Source: Edaphobacter lichenicola (GTDB taxonomy: Bacteria > Acidobacteriota > Terriglobia > Terriglobales > Acidobacteriaceae). From it: a stretch of DNA of 64,000 bases. The DNA is taken from NCBI RefSeq assembly GCF_014201315.1, contig NZ_JACHDY010000002.1:186001-250000 (forward strand). Reading direction: 5' to 3'. Both the position numbers and the translations under genes were made by a program. Positions 25,504 through 34,637 of this stretch are shown here, piece after piece. The notes beneath the pieces are model-generated. The model saw only the letters and a program-made list of their open reading frames with translations. It had not been told where the DNA came from and did no database searches. Positions within the stretch are counted from its first letter, which is position 1; every line of letters starts with the position of its first letter.

Positions 25504-26739
25504 ATGCAGCCAGCGGCCGCAGTTCTAGGTTTCGATCAAGCTCTGGCGATGGTGCTGCAACACGCAACGGCTGTGCCGCGTCCGCCGAGCGAATCACTTG
25601 CGCTCCTTGATTGCGGGAATCGCGTCCTAGCCAAACCCGTTCTGGCGGACCGCGATCAGCCGCCGTTCCACCGATCGACCCGGGATGGATTCGCCCTGCG
25701 GGCGTCCGACACACCCCGCCCGCTCAAGGTAGTAGGCCAGGTAAGGGCCGGCGAACAGTGGCAGGGCAGCACGCTCGAACCCAACGCCGCAATTGAAATC
25801 ATGACTGGCGCACCGATTCCTGAAGGTGCCGATGCCGTCGTGATGATCGAGCACGTTGAACGCGACCAAGGCTCGATCCGCCTGCTCGCCGGACGAACGA
25901 TTCGAAGCGGAGAGAACATCGTTCCCCAGGGAAGCGAGGCTCGTGCCGGCCAAACCGTATTGGCCCCCGGCTCCCCAATCGAGGGCGCAGAAATCGCACT
26001 CGCCGCCTCGTGCGGATACTCAGAGCTACAAGTATTTCGCAAGCCGAAGGTAGCGATCGTCGCAACCGGAGACGAGCTGGTAGACCTGACCGCAACGCCC
26101 GCCCCCCAGCAGATCAGAAACTCAAACAGCTACGGTCTGGCCGAGTTGATCCGGCGCGCAGGAGGAGAACCGATACAGCTCCCCATTGCACCGGACCGGC
26201 GACCCGAGCTGGAACAAACCATCCGCGCCGCGCGCCGTTGCGACCTTATGCTTCTCTCCGGTGGCGTCTCCATGGGCAAATACGATCTCGTGGAGGAGGT
26301 TCTACAAGCTCTCGGCGCAGAGTTTTTCTTCACCGGCGTCAGGATGCAGCCCGGCAAGCCCCTCGTCCTCGGCCGCCTGCCAGCCGAGAGCAACCTGCCT
26401 CCACAATTTTTCTTCGGACTGCCCGGCAACCCAGTCTCCACCCAGGTAACCTTCCATTGCTTCGTCGAGCCGATGCTGCGTGCCATGGCCGGAGCAGGCG
26501 TGCAACAGCCCCGCTTTCTTCAGGCAACGCTGGCGGAAGACGTCGCTGGAAAGGCCGGCCTGATGCGTGTTCTCCCCGCCAGATGGACCTCCGACCGCAT
26601 TCGCCCAGAAGTAAGACTCGTAGCATGGCAGGGATCGGGCGACCTCGCCGCTAACGCCCGGGCAAACTGCTACGCCGTGCTCCCGCCCGACAAAGATCAC
26701 TTCGCAGCCGGGGATGTCATCACGATTCTCCTGCGGTAG
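25504..26739 (+). CDS. moeA: Molybdopterin molybdenumtransferase (MoeA)
   Basis: MoeA inserts molybdate into adenylylated molybdopterin. The 411-residue protein shows FHRSTRDGFALRASD, AAIEIMTGAPIPEGADAVVM, VAIVATGDELVDL, SGGVSMGKYD, MQPGKPLVLGR and FGLPGNPVSTQVTFHCFVEP, the ordered family motifs. AAGGAGAG precedes the ATG. It starts a two-gene unit with moaC 9 bases downstream. Confidence 0.95.
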   Translation: MQPAAAVLGFDQALAMVLQHATAVPRPPSESLALLDCGNRVLAKPVLADRDQPPFHRSTRDGFALRASDTPRPLKVVGQVRAGEQWQGSTLEPNAAIEIMTGAPIPEGADAVVMIEHVERDQGSIRLLAGRTIRSGENIVPQGSEARAGQTVLAPGSPIEGAEIALAASCGYSELQVFRKPKVAIVATGDELVDLTATPAPQQIRNSNSYGLAELIRRAGGEPIQLPIAPDRRPELEQTIRAARRCDLMLLSGGVSMGKYDLVEEVLQALGAEFFFTGVRMQPGKPLVLGRLPAESNLPPQFFFGLPGNPVSTQVTFHCFVEPMLRAMAGAGVQQPRFLQATLAEDVAGKAGLMRVLPARWTSDRIRPEVRLVAWQGSGDLAANARANCYAVLPPDKDHFAAGDVITILLR

Positions 26740-26748
26740 GCTTGTGAG

Positions 26749-27312
26749 ATGGACGACGTAGACTACACCTCCGAACAGCTGATGGACGACGACCCGGAAC
26801 CGCTAGGCAACGATGCGGACTTCCCTCCCCTGGCCCCCGTGCCGCTGCATCTCTCGCACTACGATCAAGCGGGCGAAGCGCACATGGTCGACGTCGGCGA
26901 GAAAACGCTGACGCGACGCGAGGCAGTCGCAGCAGCATTCGTCGAGCTCTCCCCCGCAGTGCTCAAGGCGTTGCCGCAAAACCCCAAAGGCAATCCGCTG
27001 GAGGTAGCACGGTTCGCAGGAATTCAAGCGGCAAAGCAAACCTCCAACCTGATTCCGATGTGTCATCAAATCGCGCTGAGCTTCGTAGACATACAAACAA
27101 AGATCGTCGAAGGCGGCGTCGCGATCGAAGCCACAGCAGCAACAACAGCCGGAACAGGTGTCGAGATGGAGGCCATGGTGGCCGCCTCCATCGCAGCGCT
27201 GACGGTCTACGACATGACCAAAGCGCTCGACAAAGGAATTCGAATTCGCGAGGTGGGGTTGATACGCAAGAGCGGTGGCAAGAGCGGCGAATACCGGCGC
27301 GAAAGCCCCTAA
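26749..27312 (+). CDS. moaC: Cyclic pyranopterin monophosphate synthase (MoaC)
   Basis: MoaC, acting after MoaA, forms cPMP in molybdenum cofactor synthesis. The core has MCHQIALSFVDIQ (usually MCHP), GVEMEAMVAASIAALTVYDM and KALDKGIRI, with the expected His, Glu, Asp and Lys. At 187 residues it is about 25 longer than usual because of an acidic N-terminus (DDVDYTSEQLMDDDPEPLGN). The Pro to Gln change after the conserved His is mild. No moaA is in the window. Confidence 0.92.
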   Translation: MDDVDYTSEQLMDDDPEPLGNDADFPPLAPVPLHLSHYDQAGEAHMVDVGEKTLTRREAVAAAFVELSPAVLKALPQNPKGNPLEVARFAGIQAAKQTSNLIPMCHQIALSFVDIQTKIVEGGVAIEATAATTAGTGVEMEAMVAASIAALTVYDMTKALDKGIRIREVGLIRKSGGKSGEYRRESP

Positions 27313-27313
27313 G

Positions 27314-28348
27314 TCAAACCGCAGTCGCCAGCGTCACCGCGAACAGATGTTGCGGGTCCTCCCAGGACTTCATCTTCCTGAACTTCGCCGATGCCAGCAG
27401 AGCGTCCACTGCAGCCGAGGTAAATTTGTAACTGTTTTCGGTATGAATACTTTCGCCACGCGCAAAGTCAACCGTGAACGCCCGACCGCTGGAGTTCACG
27501 GGAATATGCACGCGCTGAGCGATCAGCGACTCCAGATGCATCTCGATGCGTGACTCTGCAGGGTTCCAACAAGCACGGTGGCGAAAGTTTGCCGGCACAA
27601 AATCAGCGCCAAGATCGCGGTTGAGCCTGGTAAGCACATTCAAATTGAAAGCCGCAGTCACTCCAGCAGCATCATCGTACGCGGCAAGCAGCGTGGCCAC
27701 CGTCTTATTGGCGACAGGGCCACCATTGGGCGCAAGGTCCGTGCCAAGCAAGAGAGTGTCCCCGGGAAGCAGTTGAGCGCGAAGATTACGAAGAACATCC
27801 CTCGCATCCTCCGGCATGAAGTTACCGATACTCGAGCCGATGTAAAGCGCCAGCGTCCGCGTATCGGGCAGACGATTGAGCGGAAGCGCCTCGCGAGTAT
27901 AGTCGGTAACCTGCGAGCGAACGGTAACGCCAGGAATGTTCGAAAGGATATTTTCACTCGCCTCTGCAAGGGCGGTCTCGGAGACATCCACAGGTTGATA
28001 GACCACACTCCCCTGCTGCCGAACGGCCTCGGCCAGGAGTATGCCCGTTTTGGTTGCCGTTCCAGCGCCCAGCTCGATCAGGGTAAGTTTTCCGCTGGGC
28101 CCCTGCCCAAGCGCAGCCTCGCTCAGAATCTCGCTGGCATTAGCCGCGAAGATGCTTCGCTCAGTCCGAGTCAGATAATACTCCGGCAGCTCCGTAATCT
28201 GTTCGAAGAGATGCGACCCAGCCTCGTCATAAAAGAGCCAGGGGGAAAGGGTCTTCGGTGTGGCGGACAGGCCCGTGCGTGCTTCGTACGCCACAGCATC
28301 AATAGTACTAATCAGCGGTTCGTCTGGCGCGAAGGTCGTTGATGGCAC
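27314..28348 (-). CDS. egtD: L-histidine N-alpha-methyltransferase (EgtD)
   Basis: EgtD trimethylates histidine to hercynine, the first step of ergothioneine synthesis. The 344-residue protein has LSPWLFYDEAGSHLFEQITE, PEYYLTRTERSIF, LIELGAGTATKTGILL and FMPEDARDVLRNL, GTDLAPN, which are typical. I chose GTG 28348 because AGGGGA lies six bases before it. The frame is open to 28504, but those residues do not resemble the family. No egtB is adjacent. It converges with moaC, one base apart. Confidence 0.9.
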   Translation of the reverse strand: MPSTTFAPDEPLISTIDAVAYEARTGLSATPKTLSPWLFYDEAGSHLFEQITELPEYYLTRTERSIFAANASEILSEAALGQGPSGKLTLIELGAGTATKTGILLAEAVRQQGSVVYQPVDVSETALAEASENILSNIPGVTVRSQVTDYTREALPLNRLPDTRTLALYIGSSIGNFMPEDARDVLRNLRAQLLPGDTLLLGTDLAPNGGPVANKTVATLLAAYDDAAGVTAAFNLNVLTRLNRDLGADFVPANFRHRACWNPAESRIEMHLESLIAQRVHIPVNSSGRAFTVDFARGESIHTENSYKFTSAAVDALLASAKFRKMKSWEDPQHLFAVTLATAV

Positions 28349-28559
28349 GTCTAGTCCCCTGAAGATCGATAGCTGAGTGGAAGGCGCACAAGCGTCGAAA
28401 CCCCACCGCTGTGGAAGTTGGATGCATCTGCGAGGAATTCTGTGCAACTTAATCTTTACAAAAGAAGATTCTGCGCAGCCAAAATCGGGAGAAAGACAAG
28501 ACAATCCCGCCTATTTGCAACAGTCAAAAGTCTTTATTGCGAGGAGCCCAGCTCCGCTT

Positions 28560-30311
28560 CTAGTATCTCCAGCTCGTCACATCCGCGCCCGCAGGAGCCG
28601 TCTTCGCGATCCGATCCATGATCTTCGGCAGGTACATCGTGTTGTAGTGCAGCCGCGACAGAGCATTCGGCAGCGTTGGATCCCCATTCCAGCAGTGCTC
28701 CGCCCTGGGCCCATAGAGCACCTCGCCGTCATAAGGCACACCATGCCCAGGCGTGCCAGTCGTCTTCAGAAAATCCTCCATCAGATAAACCGCGTCATTC
28801 AAAAAATAAGTGTCGTCACTACCCACATACAGATGGATCTTTCCCTGCAGCTTCGGGCCCAGGGTCTCCCAGTCCCGCTGCAACTTCGCGTTCAGGTCGT
28901 AGTGCTCCTTCCAGTACTCCGCGACCTTATGATCGATCGCCCCGGTCTCTTTGTCGAAGATAGGCTCCGGATATCCATCCTTCCCCTGCGGCGAATACAC
29001 CGCTTGCCAGATATCGAACTGCTCGCCCGACCGTCCGCGATCGCCCAGCGCCGCCTCATACGCAATGTTGTCCCTCATCGAGATCAGCGTATGCCCCAGA
29101 TAATCCCGCATCGCCGGCTGCTCCACCCGCTTGTTCGCGCCTTGCAGATAAAACATATTCTCGTCTTTATAAAGATCCCGCGTCATATACGCATGAAAGT
29201 CCACCGGATCAGGACAAGCCACAAAAGCCCCGTTGTAGTGGTCCGGATAGAAGATCTGCACCGCCAGCGACTCCCATCCGCCCGTCGAGCCGCCATACAT
29301 AAACCGCGCCCAGCTCTGTCCAATCCCGCGAAACTGCTTCTCCACCACAGGAACCAGCTCCGTCTCAATCGCATCGCCATAGGGCCCCAGGTTCGCAGAG
29401 TTCACCGCATACGAGTCGTCGTAGTACGGATTCGCATGTTGAATCTTCATAACTAAAACGCGTGGAAACTTCGGACTGATCCACTGTTGATACTCCTTGT
29501 AAGCCTCCTCCTGCTGAATCCGGTTGTACCCCGCAAGATGAAACCGCTCCGAATAGTCTGGCTTCAAATTCGGATCAGGCGGCGTCGTCCGAAAATCATC
29601 GAAGCCCGTCACAAAATGATCATGGAAGATCATCAGCGGATAATGCGCCTCCGCATGTTCGTCGAACCCCTCCGGCACCAGCACCACCGCACTCAAATAC
29701 GTCGGCGTCCCCCAGAACTTCGTCAGCAGCGCACTCTGAATCCGTATATGCCGAACATATTTTGTATCCGCTTCAGGCACAATTGGCGGAATCACCTGGT
29801 CCAACGAAATCGCAATCGGCGCACCGTCCCTTCCCACGCGCACCTTCACGGGCTTGCTGTACAAATTCCCCGGTGCCAGATTCCAGTGCTTTCCTTCGCC
29901 CCGGTCCGGCGACAGTTTGATCGTCTTTCCATCCGCGCGGTGAAACGTCTCATACACATCCAACACCGCCTGCACCGTGTACTCGCCCGCCGGAACATCC
30001 TTCAGACTTCCAATCGGATATCCCGCAGCCTTATCGTCAACCGCAACGCTCTGTCCGGGCTTCAGCCCATCCACGGTCACGCCAAACATCATCTGGCTCC
30101 GCGGCGTATCGTCGATCTGCATCCGAGGCTCGTCTGACGGATCATTCGACAACAGCAGCAGAACTCGCCCATCCAGCGGCTTCGCCGACCGCGCAGCAGG
30201 AAAAGACACCGAAACCGCCTGAACACCGGTCTGAGCACTGCCAATCTCAGAGTTCAAACACAGAAAGGCAGCAGCCAGCATGACGACGGGAGCAATCGAA
30301 GGAAGACGCAT
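28560..30311 (-). CDS. Exported esterase-like alpha/beta hydrolase
   Basis: The 583-residue protein begins with a signal peptide (SIAPVVMLAAAFLCLNSEIG). The first 200 residues are beta-rich and may form an N-terminal Ig-like domain. Then the hydrolase core appears: AHYPLMIFHDHF, IETELVPVVEKQFRG, FMYGGSTGGWESLAVQIFYP (nucleophile Ser in GGSTGGW), FVACPDPVDFHAY and GPRAEHCWNGD (likely catalytic His). It resembles the enterochelin esterase-like family. The substrate is unknown. I chose ATG 30311 because it gives the signal peptide. Confidence 0.8.
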   Translation of the reverse strand: MRLPSIAPVVMLAAAFLCLNSEIGSAQTGVQAVSVSFPAARSAKPLDGRVLLLLSNDPSDEPRMQIDDTPRSQMMFGVTVDGLKPGQSVAVDDKAAGYPIGSLKDVPAGEYTVQAVLDVYETFHRADGKTIKLSPDRGEGKHWNLAPGNLYSKPVKVRVGRDGAPIAISLDQVIPPIVPEADTKYVRHIRIQSALLTKFWGTPTYLSAVVLVPEGFDEHAEAHYPLMIFHDHFVTGFDDFRTTPPDPNLKPDYSERFHLAGYNRIQQEEAYKEYQQWISPKFPRVLVMKIQHANPYYDDSYAVNSANLGPYGDAIETELVPVVEKQFRGIGQSWARFMYGGSTGGWESLAVQIFYPDHYNGAFVACPDPVDFHAYMTRDLYKDENMFYLQGANKRVEQPAMRDYLGHTLISMRDNIAYEAALGDRGRSGEQFDIWQAVYSPQGKDGYPEPIFDKETGAIDHKVAEYWKEHYDLNAKLQRDWETLGPKLQGKIHLYVGSDDTYFLNDAVYLMEDFLKTTGTPGHGVPYDGEVLYGPRAEHCWNGDPTLPNALSRLHYNTMYLPKIMDRIAKTAPAGADVTSWRY

Positions 30312-30458
30312 TGCGGAAGTATACAAACCCTGAGAGCAGCTGCACGGCAATATCTTCCGGGCCAGCCAGCCATCAAATTGGTATCATCCTTTCACCGTTT
30401 CTATCCGAGTACGCAGGCACTCTCTAAAAGACCTGGCCGGGCCCTCCGTGGAGAAAAG

Positions 30459-33296
30459 ATGACACCTCTGTTTGCGTTCAAGAAAATCGCCGCAGCGACA
30501 CTTCTATGCGGCCTTGCATCTGCCTCGATGGCCTTCGCCGCAAATGATCTTCCGGCAGCCAAGCCGCTGAAGCTCCCCGAACTCAAGTACGAGAAGTACA
30601 CCCTGCCCAACGGCCTCGTCATCCTCACCCACGAAGACCATCGCCTCCCCCTCGTCGCCATCGACCTCTGGTACCACGTCGGTCCGCTCAACGAGCGCGC
30701 CGGCCGCACCGGCTTCGCCCACCTCTTCGAGCACATGATGTTCGAAGGCTCCGAGCACGTCGGCGAAAAAGCCCACTTCAAATATCTCGAAGGCGCCGGC
30801 GCCACCGACATCAACGGCACCACCGACTTCGATCGCACCAACTACTTCGAGACCCTCCCCAGCAATCAGCTCGAGCTCGGCCTCTGGCTCGAAAGCGACC
30901 GTATGGGCTTCCTCCTCGAAGGCCTCGATCGCGTCAAGCTCACCAACCAGCGCGACGTCGTCCGCAACGAGCGCCGCCAGGGCGAAGGCACTCCCTACGC
31001 GCTCGCCGACGAGCAGGCCTACCACATGCTCTTCCCGCATGAGCACCCCTACTACGCCTCCGTCATCGGCTCCCACGCCGACATCGAAGCCGCCCGTATC
31101 AACGACATCCGCGACTTTCACCAGCACTTCTACACCCCCAACAACGCCAGCATCGCCATCGCCGGCGACTTCGATCCCGCAAAGCTGAAAGCTCTCCTCA
31201 CCAAATACTTTGGCCCCATCCCGCAAGGTCCCGCAGTCGAACCCGTCACCGTCAAAACCCCGCCCATCACCACGCAGAAACGCGCGACTGTCACCGACTC
31301 CGTCCAACTCCCGCGCCTGTCTGTAGCCTGGCTCACCCCTCCAGTCTTCACTCCCGGCGACGCCGAAACCGACCTCCTCGTCCATATCCTCGGCGGAGGC
31401 AAGGCCAGCCGCCTCTACCGCAAGCTCGTCTACGAACAACAAGTTGCCCAGACCGTAACCTGCAATCTCAACGCCCTCAAGCTAGGCTCCATCGCCGACT
31501 GTGACATCACCGCCAAACCCGGCGTCTCGCTCGACACCCTCGAAGCCGCCCTCTGGAAAGAAGTAGCCAGCCTCCAATCCGACGGACCCACTCAAGCCGA
31601 ACTCGACCGCGCCCGCACCGTCGACGTCACCGCCAAGATCACCGGCCTCCAGCGCCTCGGTGGCTTCGGCGGCGTAGCCGACACCCTCGATCGCTACAAC
31701 CAGTTCCTCGACGACCCCGGCTACCTCCCCAAAGACATCGCCCGCTACCAGGCCGCAACCGTCGCCTCCGTCAAGCAGGCCGCCACGCAGTACCTCGGTA
31801 AAGATCAAAGCGTCGTCGTCAACTGCGTCCCCGGCAAAAAAGTAGTCGACGACGTCCCCCGCAGCCCCGACAACACCGACGCCGACGTCAAGCTCACCGC
31901 CCCCTACACCGCGCAGTTCGAAGACCAGCAGAACTGGCGCAAAACCGCACCCGCACCCGGCCCCACCACCGCCTTCCACCTCCCGGTCCCTAAAACCTTC
32001 ACGCTAGCCAACGGCCTCCAGGTCTATCTCCTCGAAGATCACTCCCTGCCCGTCTACAGCGCCGCAGTTGTAGCCCGCGCCGGCAGCGAGTCCGACTCCA
32101 CCGCCAAAGCTGGCCTCGCCGGCTTCACCGCCCGCCTCCTCACCGAAGGCACCACCCAGCGCTCCGCCACCACACTCGCCGACAACGCCGAGCAGATCGG
32201 CACCACCCTCACCTCCACCGCCGACGTCGACAGCGCCAACGCCAGCCTCAGCGCCCTCAGCAACAACACCGAAGCCGGCCTCGACCTCCTCTCCGATGTC
32301 ATCGAGCATCCCGCCTTCGCACCCGAAGAAGTCGAACGCATCCGCAAGCAGCGCCTCGTCGCCATTCTCCAGGAAGGCGACCAGCCCGTAGCCTCCGTCC
32401 TCCGCGTTGGCTTCCGCACCCTCTACGGCGACCACCCCTACGGCATTCGCTCCATTGGTAACACCGACGGTATCAAATCCATCACCCGCGACGACATCGC
32501 CACCTTCTGGCAGGCCCACTACGGCCCCAAAGACTCCGCGCTCGTCCTCGCCGGCGACGTCAACGAGTCCGAGGTCAAACACCTCGCCGACAAGTATTTC
32601 GCCCCCTGGTCCGCCTCCGCAGCCACAGCCACCGCCGTCCCCCCCGCCCCAGCCCCACCCGGCCTCAAGATCGTCATCGTCGACAAGCCCGGCGCACCGC
32701 AAACCGCGCTCTACGCCATCGGCCTCGGCCTTCCCCGCACCACGCCCGACTACCCCGCCGTCATGATCATGAACAACGTCCTCGGCGGCCTCTTCGCCAG
32801 CCGCATCAACATGAACCTCCGCGAAGAACACGGCTACACCTACGGCGCCAGCTCAGGCTTCATGATGTACCGCACCGGAGGACCCTTCTACAGCGGAGCG
32901 CAAGTCCGCACCGACGTCACCGCCCCCGCCGCCAAACAGCTCATGCTCGAACTCAACCGCATCCGCACCGAACCACCCACCGAAGCCGAGCTCAAGCTCG
33001 CAAAGGACTCTCTCCTCCACTCCCTCCCCGGCGACTTTGAAACCACCAAAGCCTCCGTCGGCGGCCTCCGTCAAATCTTCATCTACAGTCTCCCAACCGA
33101 CTACTTCGCCAAGCTACCCGCCCGCTTCGAAGCCGTCACCCCCGCCGAAGTCGCCAAAGCCGCCCAAACCGACGTCCATCCCGACCAGCTCATCCTGATG
33201 GCCGTAGGCGACCGTGCAAAAATCGAGCCCGGCCTGAAGGAACTCAACCTCGGCCCAATCGAGTACCGAGACACCACCGGCAACATCATCAAATAA
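30459..33296 (+). CDS. Exported M16 zinc metallopeptidase, two-domain
   Basis: The 945-residue protein has a signal peptide (ATLLCGLASASMAFAAND) and two M16 halves. The first has the inverted zinc motif HLFEH at 88-92 and, about 75 residues later, RNERRQGEGTPYALADEQAY with the third ligand. The second half (FTLANGLQVYLLEDHSLPVY onward) lacks HxxEH, as is usual for the inactive partner half. GGAGAAAAG precedes ATG 30459. It probably degrades peptides in the periplasm. A terminator follows. Confidence 0.92.
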   Translation: MTPLFAFKKIAAATLLCGLASASMAFAANDLPAAKPLKLPELKYEKYTLPNGLVILTHEDHRLPLVAIDLWYHVGPLNERAGRTGFAHLFEHMMFEGSEHVGEKAHFKYLEGAGATDINGTTDFDRTNYFETLPSNQLELGLWLESDRMGFLLEGLDRVKLTNQRDVVRNERRQGEGTPYALADEQAYHMLFPHEHPYYASVIGSHADIEAARINDIRDFHQHFYTPNNASIAIAGDFDPAKLKALLTKYFGPIPQGPAVEPVTVKTPPITTQKRATVTDSVQLPRLSVAWLTPPVFTPGDAETDLLVHILGGGKASRLYRKLVYEQQVAQTVTCNLNALKLGSIADCDITAKPGVSLDTLEAALWKEVASLQSDGPTQAELDRARTVDVTAKITGLQRLGGFGGVADTLDRYNQFLDDPGYLPKDIARYQAATVASVKQAATQYLGKDQSVVVNCVPGKKVVDDVPRSPDNTDADVKLTAPYTAQFEDQQNWRKTAPAPGPTTAFHLPVPKTFTLANGLQVYLLEDHSLPVYSAAVVARAGSESDSTAKAGLAGFTARLLTEGTTQRSATTLADNAEQIGTTLTSTADVDSANASLSALSNNTEAGLDLLSDVIEHPAFAPEEVERIRKQRLVAILQEGDQPVASVLRVGFRTLYGDHPYGIRSIGNTDGIKSITRDDIATFWQAHYGPKDSALVLAGDVNESEVKHLADKYFAPWSASAATATAVPPAPAPPGLKIVIVDKPGAPQTALYAIGLGLPRTTPDYPAVMIMNNVLGGLFASRINMNLREEHGYTYGASSGFMMYRTGGPFYSGAQVRTDVTAPAAKQLMLELNRIRTEPPTEAELKLAKDSLLHSLPGDFETTKASVGGLRQIFIYSLPTDYFAKLPARFEAVTPAEVAKAAQTDVHPDQLILMAVGDRAKIEPGLKELNLGPIEYRDTTGNIIK

Positions 33297-33319
33297 CTTC
33301 AACCAGTCAAACGCAGCAA

Positions 33320-33356
33320 AGGGCCGCAGAAGATCATTCTCCGGCCTCTTTTTCCC
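33320..33356 (+). terminator. Probable terminator after the M16 gene
   Basis: GGCCG (33322-33326) can pair with CGGCC (33342-33346), and TCTTTTTCCCC follows. The stem is short, so confidence is moderate. Confidence 0.6.
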
Positions 33357-33367
33357 CACCCCTGACT

Positions 33368-33433
33368 TCGTCATCTCGACCGAAGCTGCTCACAGTCTCA
33401 TCGTGAGCAGCGCAGTGGAGAGATCCCCGTATT
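33368..33433. repeat. Dispersed repeat, GTCATCTCGACC type
   Basis: The sequence runs GTCATCTCGACCGAAGC, then GCTCACAGTCTCATCGTGAGC (an inverted repeat), then GCAGTGGAGAGATCCCC. The layout GTCATC-palindrome-AGATCCC is like the GTCATCCTGAGCG elements nearby. It directly abuts a hexamer tract. Confidence 0.5.
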
Positions 33434-33476
33434 TTGCAGTTGCAGTTGCAGTTGCGTTTGCCTTTGCCTTTGCCTC
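33434..33476. repeat. Hexanucleotide tract (TTGCAG/TTTGCC)
   Basis: Three TTGCAG-type units run into one GTTGCG and then three TTTGCC-type units. It is a short tandem tract placed between two dispersed repeats, not a CRISPR array. Confidence 0.7.
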
Positions 33477-33480
33477 TAGG

Positions 33481-33547
33481 TACCCCAAGGCTTCAGCCTT
33501 GGGTCTCTAAATCAACAGCAGCAGAAGGGGCTTTAGCCCCTGGGGTA
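33481..33547. repeat. Double-hairpin intergenic repeat (TTCA/TTTA loops)
   Basis: Two perfect hairpins follow each other: CCCAAGGC-TTCA-GCCTTGGG (33484-33503) and AGGGGC-TTTA-GCCCCT (33526-33541). An outer TACCCC (33481) can also pair with GGGGTA (33542), so the element may switch between folds. A related degenerate copy lies at about 42786-42847. Confidence 0.7.
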
Positions 33548-33661
33548 TGCCGTCTCCTCCCTGCCACATCTGCAATCGCAAACGAAGACGCTAAGCCTTC
33601 CCGAGCACCCGAGCCATAGCCTCACCCACAGCCTATTCCGTAGCCTCACCACGACTCGTTC

Positions 33662-33694
33662 TTGCTGTCATCCTGAGCGCAGCGAAGGATCCCG
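33662..33694. repeat. Dispersed repeat, GTCATCCTGAGCG type
   Basis: The core GTCATCCTGAGCGCAGCGA and the following AGGATCCCGA are shared almost base for base with 55466-55494, 22 kb away. The core is partly palindromic. I recall this motif as very common between genes in acidobacteria and some other phyla. Confidence 0.75.
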
Positions 33695-33761
33695 AAGAAC
33701 TTCGCTCACCCAAACCGACCGAACCTTTTACTCACCTTCAGCCGTTTCCTCGCCAGTCAGT

Positions 33762-34637
33762 TCAAGCCTTCCCCAGCACCCGAGCCATAGCCTCGCCAAT
33801 CTCCGCCGGAGACTTCACCACCGTAATCCCAGCCTCCGTCATAGCCTTCATCTTCTCCGCAGCCGTCCCCTCACCGCCAGAGATGATCGCGCCAGCATGC
33901 CCCATCCGTCGTCCCGGAGGAGCCGTCTGCCCAGCAATAAACCCAACCACCGGCTTCTTCACGTGCTCTTTGATGTACTTCGCCGCAGCCTCTTCCGCCG
34001 ACCCGCCGATCTCCCCAATCATGATGATCGCCTCAGTCTCCGGATCCTCATTCAGCAGCTTCAGCGCATCGATATGAGTCGTCCCAATAATCGGATCGCC
34101 CCCAATCCCAATCGCCGTCGACTGCCCAATCCCCCGCGTCGTCAACTGGTACACCGCCTCATACGTCAGCGTGCCCGACTTCGAAACGATCCCCACCGAG
34201 CCTTCCTTATGAATCCGCCCCGGCATAATCCCAACCTTAGCCTTCCCCGGCGAAATAACCCCCGGACAGTTAGGCCCAATCAGACGCGTCTTCGTCCCTC
34301 TCACAAACTCCCACGTCTTCACCATGTCCAGCACAGGAATCCCCTCAGTGATACAAATCACCAGCGGCACCCCGGCAGCCGAAGCCTCCAGAATCCCATC
34401 CGCAGCAAACGGCGGCGGCACAAAGATCACCGAAACATTCGCCCCCGTCTCCTTCACCGCCTCTTCGACGGTGTTGAACACCGGCCAACCTTCATGCGTG
34501 GTCCCACCCTTACCCGGCGTCACCCCACCCACAACCGTCGTCCCATACTCCGCGCAGCCCTTAGCGTGAAAAGTCCCCTCACGCCCCGTAATCCCCTGCA
34601 CAATCAGCCGCGTATTCTTATCAACCAAAACCGCCAT
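33762..34637 (-). CDS. sucD: Succinyl-CoA ligase, alpha subunit
   Basis: SucD carries the phosphohistidine of succinyl-CoA synthetase in the TCA cycle. The 291-residue protein has [60 protein letters not shown] and the active-site [18 protein letters not shown]. The length is normal. Its ATG overlaps the sucC stop by one base (TAATG), so the subunits are translationally coupled. Confidence 0.97.
   Translation of the reverse strand: MAVLVDKNTRLIVQGITGREGTFHAKGCAEYGTTVVGGVTPGKGGTTHEGWPVFNTVEEAVKETGANVSVIFVPPPFAADGILEASAAGVPLVICITEGIPVLDMVKTWEFVRGTKTRLIGPNCPGVISPGKAKVGIMPGRIHKEGSVGIVSKSGTLTYEAVYQLTTRGIGQSTAIGIGGDPIIGTTHIDALKLLNEDPETEAIIMIGEIGGSAEEAAAKYIKEHVKKPVVGFIAGQTAPPGRRMGHAGAIISGGEGTAAEKMKAMTEAGITVVKSPAEIGEAMARVLGKA

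Noticed and set aside
30504-32831. Long minus-strand frames opposite the M16 peptidase
   Set aside because: They mirror a GC-rich gene with C-ending codons and give Gly/Val/Asp-rich products without motifs. The plus-strand gene has the zinc motif and signal peptide.
33434-33547. Possible CRISPR array
   Set aside because: The hexamer tract has no spacers and the hairpins do not repeat at fixed distance. No cas gene is near.
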